Assembly: GCA_009694085.1 (NCBI GenBank)
Contig: SHVW01000015.1
Coordinates: 1-37,751 of the forward strand
Source: Alphaproteobacteria bacterium
Lineage (GTDB): Bacteria; Pseudomonadota; Alphaproteobacteria; SHVW01
Direction of reading: 5' to 3'
Length of the DNA stretch: 37,751 nucleotides
The position numbers were made by a program, and so were the translations under genes. Of the stretch, positions 1 to 9,005 are shown piece after piece (the stretch's first letter is position 1; every line of letters begins with the position of its first letter). The notes beneath the pieces are model-generated. The model was not told the DNA's origin, did not search any database, and worked only from the letters and a program-made list of their open reading frames with translations.

Positions 1-923
1 CGCGCGGTTGCGTCGTCGTCGTCGTCGAGCATGCGCTGGGGCACGATGTCGTCGCGGATCGCGGCAACGATGTAGTTGAGGAGTTGGGTGCGGCTCTCGG
101 CCCGCGCCAAAGCGGAATCGCGCCGACGCTCGTCGGTCACGTCGCGGCACACCCCGCGCGCGCCGCGCCAGGCAGCGTTCTCGTCGAACAGCGGCGTCGC
201 CGTCGTGACTACGCAGGCGGCATCGCCGTCCGCACGGCGCAACCACAATTCCGCACCTTGAACCGGTTTGTCCGCCTGAAAGGCGAGAGCCATGCCATCG
301 TCTCCGCCGCCATTGTCGGCGAGCAGTTCGCGCGGGTCGTGGCCGACCAACTCATCCGCGCGCCAACCGAGAGCGCCTTGCGGCGAGACGAAAACGAAAG
401 TGCCGCGGCTGCCGGTCTCCCATGCGAAGTCGCTGGATATCTCCACCAAATCCTTATAGCGCTGGCGCGAATCGACCAGCGCGCCGCGCAAATTATGGTC
501 GAGCGTGGCGTCGCGGCCAAGCAGCAGTACCGCGCCATCGGCCAGGGGCAGGGCGGTCATCTCCAAGGTGAGCGGATTGCCGTCGACGCCTCGCCCGGCC
601 CGCAATGTTTCTTTGCGCGCCACATCTGCTGCGGTAGCTGCCTCGACCAACCGGGCAAGCGCAGGTGCGCGACCGGCGGTCAATCCCTCGCCCAAGCTTG
701 CGCCCGCAGGATTGGCGGCAAGAACCGTACCCGCGGCCACGACCAGGGCCGGCGCAGCCTCGGTGCCGAGCGGTCCATCCGGGGCGAGCAGTGCCAGCGC
801 CGCCGCGCGTGCGCTCGGTTGCCGCGCCGGACGGCGCGGTGCGGCACGCTTGCGCGGTGCCGCGACCTTGCGTGCGGCCGGCTTGCGCTGTGGGCGTTTC
901 GCTTTCTTGATTTTAGCGGTCAT
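1..923 (-). CDS. PAS-domain signalling protein, N-terminal part (runs off the window)
   Basis: The minus-strand frame from the ATG at 923 is open to the window edge, giving about 307 residues of a longer protein. The first 35 residues are very basic and Lys/Arg/Ala-rich, then comes a poorly conserved Ala-rich domain. From about residue 150 a PAS-like fold is recognisable (DLVEISSDFAWETG, FVFVSPQGALGWRADELVGH), closing with GVCRDVTDERRR, the usual PAC-type end. After it runs a helical stretch (LNYIVAAIRDDIVPQRMLD) of the sort that leads into a GAF, GGDEF or kinase domain in other alphaproteobacteria. The output domain lies outside the window, so whether it is a kinase or a cyclic-di-GMP enzyme cannot be told. 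It lies 56 bases downstream of the GMC oxidoreductase on the same strand; a GGAA stands 7 bases before the ATG. Confidence 0.72.
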   Translation of the reverse strand, partial: MTAKIKKAKRPQRKPAARKVAAPRKRAAPRRPARQPSARAAALALLAPDGPLGTEAAPALVVAAGTVLAANPAGASLGEGLTAGRAPALARLVEAATAADVARKETLRAGRGVDGNPLTLEMTALPLADGAVLLLGRDATLDHNLRGALVDSRQRYKDLVEISSDFAWETGSRGTFVFVSPQGALGWRADELVGHDPRELLADNGGGDDGMALAFQADKPVQGAELWLRRADGDAACVVTTATPLFDENAAWRGARGVCRDVTDERRRDSALARAESRTQLLNYIVAAIRDDIVPQRMLDDDDDATA

Positions 924-979
924 GTGCTGATTCCGTCGTCCCACCGAACTAAAGCGGATTGCTCGCCCGGCGGCAATAG

Positions 980-2590
980 CTACCGCTGACGCCGATCTTG
1001 GGCGATCATGTCGGCGGCCTTTTCGGCGACCATGATGACGGGCGAATTGGTGTTGCCCGAGGTGATCGTCGGCATGATCGAGGCATCGGCGACGCGCAGG
1101 CCCTGCAAGCCCCGCACGCGCAGGCGCTCGTCCACCACCGCCAGATCGTCGTCGCCCATGCGGCAGGTGCCGACGGGATGGAAAATGGTGGTGCCGATGT
1201 CGCCCGCCGCCCGCGCCAATTCGGCCTCGCTTTGAAGCTGCGGCCCCGGCTTGAACTCCACCGGCTGGAATGGCTTGAGCGCATTCGTCGCCGCGATCCG
1301 CCGGGTCAGGCGGATAGCAGCCATCGCGATGCGCCGGTCGGTCTCGGTGGATAGATAGTTCGGCTTGATCGCCGGTGCGGCCATGGGGTCGGCGCTTTTG
1401 ATGCGGATATGGCCGCGGCTTTCCGGCCGGATATTGCACACCGAGGCGGTGAAGGCGGGGAAGGGATGGAGCGGCTCGCCGAAGCGCTCCAGGCTGAGCG
1501 GCTGGACGTGGTATTCCAAATTAGCCGAGGCCTGGCCGGGATCGCTTTTGGCAAAAGCGCCGAGTTGACTAGGCGCCATGGTCAGGGGCCCGCGCCGGAG
1601 CAGTGCGTACTCCAAGGCCATGCCGATCTTACCGATCAGCGAGTTGGCGCGCTCGTTCAACGTGCGGGTGTTGGCGACCTTGAAGGCCAGACGAAGCTGC
1701 AAATGGTCTTGCAGATTTTCGCCGACGCCCGCCATCTCATGTTTTACGGCGATGCCATGACTGGCGAGCAGCGCGCCCGGCCCGATGCCGGAGAGCTGCA
1801 TCAACTGGGGCGAGGCAACGGCACCGGCGGCTAGGATGATCTCGCCGGCCACGGCCGCATGGCGGCGCTCACCCCCAACCATGTAATCGACGCCGCTGGC
1901 GCGCTTGCCGTCGAGCCGGATGCCGAGCACGTGGGCGCCGGTGACGACGGACAAATTGGATCGGCCGGCGGCTGGTTTGAGGAAGCCCTTGGCCGTGGTC
2001 CAGCGCACGCCCCGGCGCTGATTGACCTGGAAATAACCGCAGCCTTCATTGTCGCCGCGATTGAAATCGGCCACCGGCGGAATGCCTACCTCGGCCGCGG
2101 CGGCGCGGAAGGCGTCGAGAATTTCCCAGCTCAGCCGCGGTTCCTCCACGCGCCATTCGCCGCCCGCGCCGTGATCCGCGTCGGCGCCCGCGTAATGATC
2201 TTCCGAGCGCTTGAAATAGGGTAGCACGTCGTCCCACGACCACCCGGCATTGCCGAGCTGGCGCCAATGATCGTAGTCGCGCGCCTGACCGCGCATATAG
2301 ATCATGCCGTTGATGGCCGAGCAGCCGCCCAAAACCCGGCCACGCGGGTAGTTGATCGCGCGGCCGTTGAGGCCCTCTTCCGGCTCGGTCTGGAAGCGCC
2401 AATCCGTACGCGGATTGTTCATGGTGTAGAGATAGCCGACGGGGATATGGATCCAGATGTAATTGTCCCGCCCGCCCGCTTCGAGCAGCAGCACGCGGTT
2501 CGCTGGATCGGCGCTCAACCGGTTGGCCAGCACGCAGCCGGCCGTGCCGGCACCGACGATGACGTAATCGAACGCCGCGTTCTCGGCCAT
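980..2590 (-). CDS. GMC family oxidoreductase (choline/alcohol dehydrogenase type)
   Basis: A 536-residue FAD flavoprotein of the glucose-methanol-choline family, the usual length. The N-terminus has the Rossmann motif VIVGAGTAGCVLANRLS followed by LLLEAGG. GMC signature 1 is seen around residues 84-107 (GRVLGGCSAINGMIYMRG) and signature 2 around residues 255-270 (ILAAGAVASPQLMQLSGIGP). The C-terminus has the catalytic His in FHPVGTCRMG and the Asn in SGNTNSP. Such enzymes oxidise primary alcohols, choline or similar polyols; the substrate cannot be read from sequence, and the absence of betB or betI nearby argues against calling it betA. It starts 14 bases after the stop of the upstream ABC exporter gene, so the two are probably co-transcribed. 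The ATG at 2590 directly precedes the FAD motif. Confidence 0.93.
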   Translation of the reverse strand: MAENAAFDYVIVGAGTAGCVLANRLSADPANRVLLLEAGGRDNYIWIHIPVGYLYTMNNPRTDWRFQTEPEEGLNGRAINYPRGRVLGGCSAINGMIYMRGQARDYDHWRQLGNAGWSWDDVLPYFKRSEDHYAGADADHGAGGEWRVEEPRLSWEILDAFRAAAAEVGIPPVADFNRGDNEGCGYFQVNQRRGVRWTTAKGFLKPAAGRSNLSVVTGAHVLGIRLDGKRASGVDYMVGGERRHAAVAGEIILAAGAVASPQLMQLSGIGPGALLASHGIAVKHEMAGVGENLQDHLQLRLAFKVANTRTLNERANSLIGKIGMALEYALLRRGPLTMAPSQLGAFAKSDPGQASANLEYHVQPLSLERFGEPLHPFPAFTASVCNIRPESRGHIRIKSADPMAAPAIKPNYLSTETDRRIAMAAIRLTRRIAATNALKPFQPVEFKPGPQLQSEAELARAAGDIGTTIFHPVGTCRMGDDDLAVVDERLRVRGLQGLRVADASIMPTITSGNTNSPVIMVAEKAADMIAQDRRQR

Positions 2591-2604
2591 CGCTTGCCGG
2601 AGCC

Positions 2605-5600
2605 TTACTCGGCCGCGCGCGCCGCGCCCGATTGGCGCGAGACGAGCTGGGCGTAGAGCCCGCCCCGGACGATCAGTTCGGCGTGGCTACCGCTTTCGCG
2701 CACGCGGCCCTGGTCGAGCACCACGATATGGCCGGCGTCGCGCACCGTCGATAGGCGATGAGCGATCACGATGGTGGTGCGCTCGCGCTTGAGTTCGTCG
2801 AGCGCCCGTCGAATCGCGCGCTCGCTGGCGGCGTCGAGGTGCGAGGTCGCCTCGTCGAGCACCAGTACAGGCGAATCCTTGAGCAGCGCGCGGGCGATGG
2901 CGACCCGCTGACGCTGGCCGCCCGAGAGCTGCAAGCCGCGCTCGCCGACCCGGGTCTGCAAGCCCTGGGGCAAGCCGGCGACGAAATCGGCGAGCGCCGC
3001 GCGTTCGATGGCGCGCCGGAGTTCGGATGGCGTGGCCTCGGGCCGGGCAATCATAATGTTACCGGCGAGATCGTCGTTGAACAGATAGGTATCCTGGGCG
3101 ACCAGGCTGACCTGGGCGCGCAGCCCATCCAAGGTCAAGGTGCGGATATCGATGCCGCCGATCCGAACCGTGCCGCGCGCGGGGTCCCAAAAGCGAAGCA
3201 GCAAATGGGCAATCGTGGTCTTGCCCGCGCCGGACGGGCCGACGATCGCCGTGGTGCCGCCCGCCGCCGCGGTGAGCGACACACCGTCGAGCGCGGGGCG
3301 ATTGCTCGTGGGGTAGGTAAAAGTCACGTCGTCGAACGCGACCGATGGGGCCGAACCCGCCGGTAGAGTCGACAGCGCACCGTCGCGGATCGGTTCCGGT
3401 TCGTCATGAACCGCGCTCAGTCGTTCGGCCGCGCCCAGCGTGTCGGCAAGCTGGCGGCCGGCCTGGGCGATTTCGGACACCGGCATGAGGGCGGCCATGG
3501 CGATCAACGCCGCCAGCGGCAGCAGCACGGGATCGAGCAACCCGTTGCCCGCCAACACGGCGCCGGTCAGGATCACGGCCAGGCCGCCGAGCGTGGTGAG
3601 CGCGTCGAGCGTGACGGTCTGGCGCGACAGATCGGCGTGGAAGGCGAGGCGGAGCGCGGCGGCCCGGCGCACCAGCACGGTCATCTCCTCGCGCCGGGTC
3701 GCCTCGCGCTGGAAGGCAGCGATCTCGGCCAAGCCCTGGATGGTGTCGACAGCGTGCGCGGTCAAGGTGCCGCTGGCGCGCCGGCTATCGGCGCCGAGCC
3801 GGTCGATGCGCGCGCGGCCCAGAACCGGCGCTAGTCCTGCGTATATAAGGAACGGCGCCAACGCCAGGGCCAGCCACGGATTCATCAGACCAAGCGCGAT
3901 CAGCACGGCGGAGGGCACGAGCACGCCGACGAAGGCGGGGGCGAGCGTATGGGCGAAGAAATATTCGACCAGCTCGACATCGTGGGCGGCGAGCGACACC
4001 AGATCGCCGGTGCGCCGGCGCAGCAGATAGGCCGGGGCCAGGCGGTCGAGTTTTTCATAGAGCTGGATGCGCATTTCCGCGAGCAAGCGGAAGGCGACGT
4101 CATGGGCAAGCCAAGATTCCAGCCAATGGACGAGGCCCGCCAGCGGCGCCAGTGCGATCAGCCCGATCAACAATGTGGTCAGGGGTTGCCCTGACTTGAG
4201 CGCGGGAATGACCAGCGCGCCCAGTACGCCGACGCCGATGAAGGCGACGACCCGCGCGATGCCCAGCGCCAGCACGCCGCTCAACACGCCGCGCCAGGGC
4301 TGGACCAGGCGCAGCAGATCGCCAAGCACGCGCCACCAGCCGATCTGCCCAGGCGACAGGATACTGTCGCTAGCACCTGTCGCTGCCGTCGCTTCCGCAG
4401 GGACCGCTTCCGCCACCGGCTCGTCCACGGGCGCAGTCGCGATCATGCGGTCGTCGGTGCCGACTTGCTCGCCCATGAGTTCGTAATAAGGGCCGCGCGC
4501 TGCCATCAAGGCCGCATGGTTGCCGGATTCCACGACCCGGCCGCCATCGAGCACCAGGATGCGGTCGCAGCCGATCACGCTGGATAGGCGATGGGCGAAG
4601 ACCAGGGTGGTGCGCCCGCGCATCAGCCGGTCCAGCGCGTCCTGGATGACCGCTTCGTTCTCGGCATCGACCGAGGAGAGCGCCTCGTCGAGCACCAGGA
4701 TGGGCGCGTCGCGCAGCAGGGCCCGGGCAATGGCGATGCGTTGGCGCTGGCCGCCCGACAGCCGCAAGCCGCGCTCGCCGATCGTGGTGGCGTAGCCCTG
4801 GGGCAGGTTCTGGATAAAGTCGTGGGCGTTGGCGGCGCGCGCGGCGCGCTCGATCTCGGCTTGATCGGCCTCGGGCTTGGCTAGGCGCAGATTGTCCTCG
4901 ACCGTGCCGTGGAACAGATAGGTGTCCTGGCTGACCACCGCGATGTTGCGCCGGATTTCGGCAAAGCTGAGGCGGCGCAGGTCGTGACCGCCGATGGCGA
5001 CCGATCCGGCCTGGGGATCGTGGAAGCGCAGCAGCAGCCGCATGATCGTGGACTTGCCGGCACCCGAGGTGCCGACGATGCCGACGCGCTCGCCCGCGGC
5101 GATGGCGAAATCGAGGCCGCGATGGGCGGCGCCGCGCCCGCCGGCATAGGCGAAATGAACATCGGTGAAGGCAACGCTGGGCTCGATGCGGCCGGCGCCG
5201 GCCGGGCGCGCGTCGGCAATCGCGGGCTCCAACGCCAACAAGCCCAGCACGGTTTCCGCCGCAGATTGGCCGAGCATGCCAGTGTGCAGCAGGTCGCGCA
5301 GTTCGCGCAAGGGCCGGAACACCTCGACGCCGAGCATGAGCACGACGACCAGAGTGGAGAAGGCGAGCGATCCGTCGGCCACCCGCACGGCGCCCAGCGC
5401 CAGCGCACCGGCGGCGCCGAGCGCGATGCCGGTATCCGTGATGCCGCGGGTGGCGACGCTGACGCCGACCACCCATTGGGTGGCGCGGTAGAGATTGCGC
5501 GCCTTCTCCGCGATGGTGCGGCCGCGCGCGGCACTCTGGCCGAACGCCTTCAACGTGCCAAGCCCCTGGAGCGCGTCGAGGAACTCGGCGGCGTAATCCT

Positions 5601-6174
5601 TGTGCGCCCGCGCCCGCTCGACGGCACTCGCCCGGTTCATGCCGTGCAAGAAGGCGGGCAGCACCAGGGTCGCGAGCGCCGCCCCCAGCATGACGAGGGC
5701 GACGGGCAGATCGAGCCAGACCAGGAACGCGAAAATGCCGACCGGCGTGAGCGCGGCGACGAACAATTGCGGCAGGTATTGGCCGAAATAGGTGTTGAGC
5801 TGCTCGACCGCCTCGGTCAGCGTGACCAGCAAATCGCCGGTGCGCGCGGTCGCGCCATGGGCCGGCCCCAGCGCCGTCAGATGCTCATAGAGCCGCCCGC
5901 GAATGCGCAGCTGCGCCGCCATCGCCGTGCCCTGCGCCACCATGGCGCGCGCGTGGTCGAGCCAGGCGCGCAAACCAACCGCCACGATCGCGGCGACCGC
6001 CATGGGCACCAACTCGCCCGCCGGCTTGCCCTCGATGGCGGCGGCGATCAGCCAGCCCAACAGCGCGAGGCGCGCGATGCCGGCCAGCGTGGAGACCAGG
6101 CCGAGCAGCACGGTACCCAGAATGCGATGGCGCAGGCCCGCGGTGAAGGCCCAGAGACGGCGGTCGAAATACAA
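2605..6174 (-). CDS. Fused two-module ABC exporter, CydDC-like
   Basis: A 1189-residue protein made of two complete ABC exporter half-units in tandem (membrane domain, ATPase, membrane domain, ATPase). ATPase 1 has Walker A GTSGAGKS at about residue 368, [23 protein letters not shown] and the H-loop FAHRLSS. ATPase 2 has Walker A GPSGAGKT at about residue 979, [22 protein letters not shown] and IAHRLST. Both sites keep the catalytic Glu and His, so neither is visibly degenerate. An Ala/Glu/Pro-rich linker near residues 575-610 joins the halves. The membrane domains look like those of CydD and CydC, exporters of cysteine and glutathione, which are normally two proteins; no cydAB lies here, so the substrate is inferred only by similarity. 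The start is a TTG with AGGAA 8 bases upstream. The GMC gene follows in the same transcript. Confidence 0.88.
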   Translation of the reverse strand: MYFDRRLWAFTAGLRHRILGTVLLGLVSTLAGIARLALLGWLIAAAIEGKPAGELVPMAVAAIVAVGLRAWLDHARAMVAQGTAMAAQLRIRGRLYEHLTALGPAHGATARTGDLLVTLTEAVEQLNTYFGQYLPQLFVAALTPVGIFAFLVWLDLPVALVMLGAALATLVLPAFLHGMNRASAVERARAHKDYAAEFLDALQGLGTLKAFGQSAARGRTIAEKARNLYRATQWVVGVSVATRGITDTGIALGAAGALALGAVRVADGSLAFSTLVVVLMLGVEVFRPLRELRDLLHTGMLGQSAAETVLGLLALEPAIADARPAGAGRIEPSVAFTDVHFAYAGGRGAAHRGLDFAIAAGERVGIVGTSGAGKSTIMRLLLRFHDPQAGSVAIGGHDLRRLSFAEIRRNIAVVSQDTYLFHGTVEDNLRLAKPEADQAEIERAARAANAHDFIQNLPQGYATTIGERGLRLSGGQRQRIAIARALLRDAPILVLDEALSSVDAENEAVIQDALDRLMRGRTTLVFAHRLSSVIGCDRILVLDGGRVVESGNHAALMAARGPYYELMGEQVGTDDRMIATAPVDEPVAEAVPAEATAATGASDSILSPGQIGWWRVLGDLLRLVQPWRGVLSGVLALGIARVVAFIGVGVLGALVIPALKSGQPLTTLLIGLIALAPLAGLVHWLESWLAHDVAFRLLAEMRIQLYEKLDRLAPAYLLRRRTGDLVSLAAHDVELVEYFFAHTLAPAFVGVLVPSAVLIALGLMNPWLALALAPFLIYAGLAPVLGRARIDRLGADSRRASGTLTAHAVDTIQGLAEIAAFQREATRREEMTVLVRRAAALRLAFHADLSRQTVTLDALTTLGGLAVILTGAVLAGNGLLDPVLLPLAALIAMAALMPVSEIAQAGRQLADTLGAAERLSAVHDEPEPIRDGALSTLPAGSAPSVAFDDVTFTYPTSNRPALDGVSLTAAAGGTTAIVGPSGAGKTTIAHLLLRFWDPARGTVRIGGIDIRTLTLDGLRAQVSLVAQDTYLFNDDLAGNIMIARPEATPSELRRAIERAALADFVAGLPQGLQTRVGERGLQLSGGQRQRVAIARALLKDSPVLVLDEATSHLDAASERAIRRALDELKRERTTIVIAHRLSTVRDAGHIVVLDQGRVRESGSHAELIVRGGLYAQLVSRQSGAARAAE

Positions 6175-6209
6175 GATGCGGGTTCCTGGAAGGGGGTGGA
6201 GGTGACGGT

Positions 6210-6237
6210 ACTATAATGGAAGCACCGGGGGTGTCAC
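6210..6237 (-). promoter_or_regulatory. Predicted sigma-70 promoter of the ABC exporter-GMC operon
   Basis: Read on the minus strand, GTGACA (6237-6232) and TATAGT (6215-6210) are separated by 16 bases, each matching the consensus at five of six positions. The transcript would start near 6203, about 30 bases before the TTG start at 6174. The same AT-rich core reads TATAAT on the plus strand (6212-6217), but no acceptable -35 box stands upstream of it on that strand. Prediction from sequence only. Confidence 0.5.
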
Positions 6238-6311
6238 ATGGGGAAGGGTCGCTTGACCCCCGCCGCCTGCGCTGGCTAAGGTCGCCGCTCCCGGTCGGAG
6301 CACACACATAG

Positions 6312-7394
6312 ATGGCTGCCGCTGCCCACACCCTATCGCTGCACAACGTCTCCAAGCATTACGGCGCCCTGGCCGCGGTGGACGACGTGTCGCTCACCAT
6401 CGAGCGCGGGCAGTTCCTGACCCTGCTGGGGCCCTCCGGCTCGGGCAAGACCACGCTGCTGATGGCGATCGCTGGGTTTGTCGAGCCCAGCGCCGGGGAA
6501 ATCCGGGTCGATGACCGGCCGATCACCCATTTGCCGCCGGAGCGGCGCAATTTCGGCATGGTGTTCCAGGGCTATGCCCTGTTCCCCCATCTCTCGGTCG
6601 CCGACAACGTCGCCTTCCCCTTGACCGTGCGCAAGCGCCCGGCCGAGGAAAAGGCGCGGAAAGTGCAGGCGGCACTCGATCTGGTGCAACTGGGCGAACT
6701 GGCCGACCGGCTGCCGCGCCAGCTCTCGGGCGGTCAGCAGCAGCGGGTGGCACTCGCCCGTGCCCTGGTGTTCGAGCCCGACATTCTGCTGTTGGACGAA
6801 CCGCTCTCGGCCTTGGACAAGAAGCTGCGCGCCGGGCTGCAATGGGAGCTGCGCGCGCTGCACCGGCGGGTCGGCACCACCTTCATTTATGTCACCCACG
6901 ATCAGGAAGAGGCGCTCTCCATGTCGGACGAGATCGCCATCATCCGGCTCGGCAAGATCGTACAGAAGGGCAAGCCGCGCGAGCTTTACGACCGGCCGGT
7001 CAGCCATTTCATCGCCGACTTCCTGGGCGAGAGCAATTTCATCGCTGCCGAGGTGGCCGGCCGCGACGGCGATGGATTCGCCTATCGCGCGGGCAGTGTG
7101 AGTTTCCGCCAGGCCGGCGCGCTGCCCCAGGATAAGCAGGTGTTGATCGCGCTGCGCCCGACCAAGATTTGCGTGACCCAGGCCGAACCGGCGGACGGCG
7201 CCAACCGACTCGCCGGCGCGATCGCCAATTGGAGCTACCGGGGCAACGAGTTCCATTTCCTCGTGCGCACCGCCATCGGCGACATGAATGTCAGCCAACC
7301 CACATGGCGCGCCCAGGTCGAATCGGCCGAGGGCCAGGCGGTCTGGCTGTCCTGGGATGCCGACGCCAGCGTGGTCGTGCGCGACGACCGCTGA
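6312..7394 (+). CDS. ABC transporter ATP-binding protein, PotA/spermidine-putrescine type
   Basis: A 360-residue importer ATPase. Walker A is GPSGSGKTT near residue 40, the Q-loop region is GMVFQGYALFPHLSV, the signature is LSGGQQQRVALARAL, Walker B is LLLDEPLSALDKKLR and the switch His is in YVTHDQEEALSMSD. About 110 residues after the ATPase core form a TOBE-like regulatory domain, as in PotA, FbpC and related importers of polyamines, iron or other small solutes. No permease or periplasmic binding protein gene is adjacent, so it is an orphan here and the substrate is unknown. It is divergent from the ABC exporter (137-base spacer) and convergent with fmt, its stop lying 3 bases from the fmt stop. 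The ATG at 6312 has only a weak GGAG about 12 bases upstream. Confidence 0.9.
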   Translation: MAAAAHTLSLHNVSKHYGALAAVDDVSLTIERGQFLTLLGPSGSGKTTLLMAIAGFVEPSAGEIRVDDRPITHLPPERRNFGMVFQGYALFPHLSVADNVAFPLTVRKRPAEEKARKVQAALDLVQLGELADRLPRQLSGGQQQRVALARALVFEPDILLLDEPLSALDKKLRAGLQWELRALHRRVGTTFIYVTHDQEEALSMSDEIAIIRLGKIVQKGKPRELYDRPVSHFIADFLGESNFIAAEVAGRDGDGFAYRAGSVSFRQAGALPQDKQVLIALRPTKICVTQAEPADGANRLAGAIANWSYRGNEFHFLVRTAIGDMNVSQPTWRAQVESAEGQAVWLSWDADASVVVRDDR

Positions 7395-7397
7395 GTT

Positions 7398-7424
7398 CTA
7401 CCGAAGGATCGTCCCCTTCGGTAG
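7398..7424. terminator. Perfect stem-loop in the convergent junction between the ABC ATPase gene and fmt
   Basis: CTACCGAAGG (7398-7407) is the exact reverse complement of CCTTCGGTAG (7415-7424), with a 7-base loop: a 10-bp perfect stem that can form in transcripts of either strand. It overlaps the last codons and the stop of fmt and starts 3 bases after the stop of the plus-strand gene. No T-run follows on either side, so it is not a textbook intrinsic terminator; a bidirectional terminator or an RNA 3'-end stabiliser is inferred from its position between converging genes. Confidence 0.45.
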
Positions 7425-8324
7425 CTTGTAGCCGGGCAGGAAATCGCCCGCATCCATTGCCGCCTTGCCTGCGCGCTGCAACCGGGTCAGGCGCAGCGCG
7501 CCTTCGGCACAAGCGATAGTCAGGCGATCGTCGATCGCAGTGCCGGGCGTCGCCGCGCCGCCTTCGACCACCGCCGCCGCCAGCACCTTGAAGCGCTCGC
7601 CGCCATGTTCGAACCAAGCGCCCGGCGTGGGGGCCAGCGCGCGCACGCGGCGTTCGAGATCGATGGCAGGCCGGATCCAGTCGAGCCGGCCATCCTCGCG
7701 CGTCAGCTTGGCGGCGTAGGTGACGCCCGCTTCCGGTTGGGGCCGGGCGGTCAGGCGGCCGGCGACAAGATCGGCCAGCGCGCGCAGGATCAACTCGGCG
7801 CCTAGCGCGGCGAGCCTGTCATGCAGCGCGCCGCCCGTGGTGTCGGGCGCGATCGGCACGGCCGCGTCGAGCAGCACGGGGCCGGTGTCGAGGCCCGCTT
7901 CCATGCGCATGATGGCGACGCCGGTTTCTCGGTCGCCCGCCATGATGGCGCGCTGAACAGGCGCCGCGCCGCGCCAGCGCGGCAGCAGGGAGGCGTGGAT
8001 ATTGAGGCAGCCGAGTTTGGGCGCATCCAGCATGGCTTGGGGCAGGATCAAGCCGTAGGCGACGATTGCCGCAGCGTCGAGCGCCAGCGCGCGGAAGCGC
8101 TCATGCTCGGCCGGATCGCGCAGTCGCTCGGGCGTGTGCACGGGCAGGCCGTGCGTGTCGGCCCAGCGATGGACGGGCGAGAGCTGGGGCTGTTTGCCGC
8201 GCCCGGCGGGCCGGGGCGGCTGGCTATAGACGGCGCGGATGTCGTGGCCGGCACCGTGCAGCGCGGCCAGGCTGGGCACGGCGAAATCGGGCGTGCCCAT
8301 GAAGGCGAGGCGGAGCGCGGCCAT
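7398..8324 (-). CDS. fmt: Methionyl-tRNA formyltransferase
   Basis: Transfers a formyl group from 10-formyltetrahydrofolate to initiator Met-tRNA in the cytoplasm. From the ATG at 8324 the protein is 308 residues, a normal length, and starts directly with the conserved strand [16 protein letters not shown]. The formyltransferase active site is present: N108 and H110 in [16 protein letters not shown] and D146 in GLDTGPVLL. The C-terminal tRNA-binding domain follows ([11 protein letters not shown], then [11 protein letters not shown]). A longer frame exists up to 8363, but those 13 extra residues overlap the end of def and are not family-like; an AGGA overlapping the def stop fits the 8324 start. 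It lies 16 bases downstream of def, the classic def-fmt arrangement. Confidence 0.96.
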   Translation of the reverse strand: MAALRLAFMGTPDFAVPSLAALHGAGHDIRAVYSQPPRPAGRGKQPQLSPVHRWADTHGLPVHTPERLRDPAEHERFRALALDAAAIVAYGLILPQAMLDAPKLGCLNIHASLLPRWRGAAPVQRAIMAGDRETGVAIMRMEAGLDTGPVLLDAAVPIAPDTTGGALHDRLAALGAELILRALADLVAGRLTARPQPEAGVTYAAKLTREDGRLDWIRPAIDLERRVRALAPTPGAWFEHGGERFKVLAAAVVEGGAATPGTAIDDRLTIACAEGALRLTRLQRAGKAAMDAGDFLPGYKLPKGTILR

Positions 8325-8340
8325 GGGCGCGCCCGAATTC

Positions 8341-8892
8341 CTAGCGCGCCGATCCGGCGGCAACGGTCTCGGATGCCTCGGCGGCCTTGGCTTTTTTGGA
8401 TTTGGTCAGTTTGCGCAGGATCATGCCGCGCTTCAGCGCCGAGATATGATCCACGAACAGCACGCCCTCCAGATGATCCATCTCGTGCTGGATGCAGGTG
8501 GCGAGCGTTCCCTTGGCCGCGATTTCGCGAATCTCGTTTTCGTGGTCGAGGTAGCGCACGCGCACCTCTTCCGGCCTGACGACATCGGCGTAATGCTCGG
8601 GCAGCGACAGGCAACCCTCCTCGTAGCTCGCCTCCTGGTCGGAGGCCCAGACGATCTCGGGGTTGGCCATGCGCAGCGGCCGGGGCTCCTGGCCCGTGCG
8701 CGCCACGTCGACCACGATGACGCGCCGGGCGATGCCGACCTGGGGTGCCGCCAGCCCGATGCCGGGGGCGGCGTACATGGTCTCCAGCATGTCGTCCATC
8801 AGCCGGCGCACCGCGGCGTCGACTCGCGCCACTGGCTTGCAGGCCAGCTTGAGCCGCGGGTCCGGCGCCACGATGATCGGCAGCTTCGCCAT
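8341..8892 (-). CDS. def: Peptide deformylase
   Basis: Removes the N-formyl group from nascent proteins; it works together with Fmt, encoded next in the same operon. The protein is 183 residues with all three deformylase motifs: [10 protein letters not shown] (residues 44-53), EGCLSLP (92-98, metal ligand C94) and QHEMDHLEG (135-143, ligands H136 and H140, catalytic E137). The C-terminal tail after about residue 155 is Lys/Ala-rich and ends in a low-complexity stretch ([11 protein letters not shown]), as often seen in alphaproteobacterial forms. It is divergently arranged with rmuC across 113 bases. Residue count and motif spacing are normal. Confidence 0.97.
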   Translation of the reverse strand: MAKLPIIVAPDPRLKLACKPVARVDAAVRRLMDDMLETMYAAPGIGLAAPQVGIARRVIVVDVARTGQEPRPLRMANPEIVWASDQEASYEEGCLSLPEHYADVVRPEEVRVRYLDHENEIREIAAKGTLATCIQHEMDHLEGVLFVDHISALKRGMILRKLTKSKKAKAAEASETVAAGSAR

Positions 8893-9005
8893 GTCCGTCG
8901 AAATCCAAGGGTTTCAGCGCCTCTTAGGTAGTCGCGGCGGGCGCGCGCGTCAAGCGGGGCAGAGGCGATGCATGTCCGCGTGGACCATGTTAGCTTTTGA
9001 TTCTC

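Noticed and set aside
4909-6216. 435-codon open frame on the plus strand
   Set aside because: It is antisense to the fused ABC exporter, whose motifs are unmistakable. The translation is a Gln/Arg/His/Asp-rich low-complexity product typical of a shadow frame in GC-rich DNA.
6189-6217. TATAAT on the plus strand as promoter of the PotA-type gene
   Set aside because: No acceptable -35 box lies 15-19 bases upstream on that strand, whereas the minus-strand reading has good boxes at 16-base spacing.
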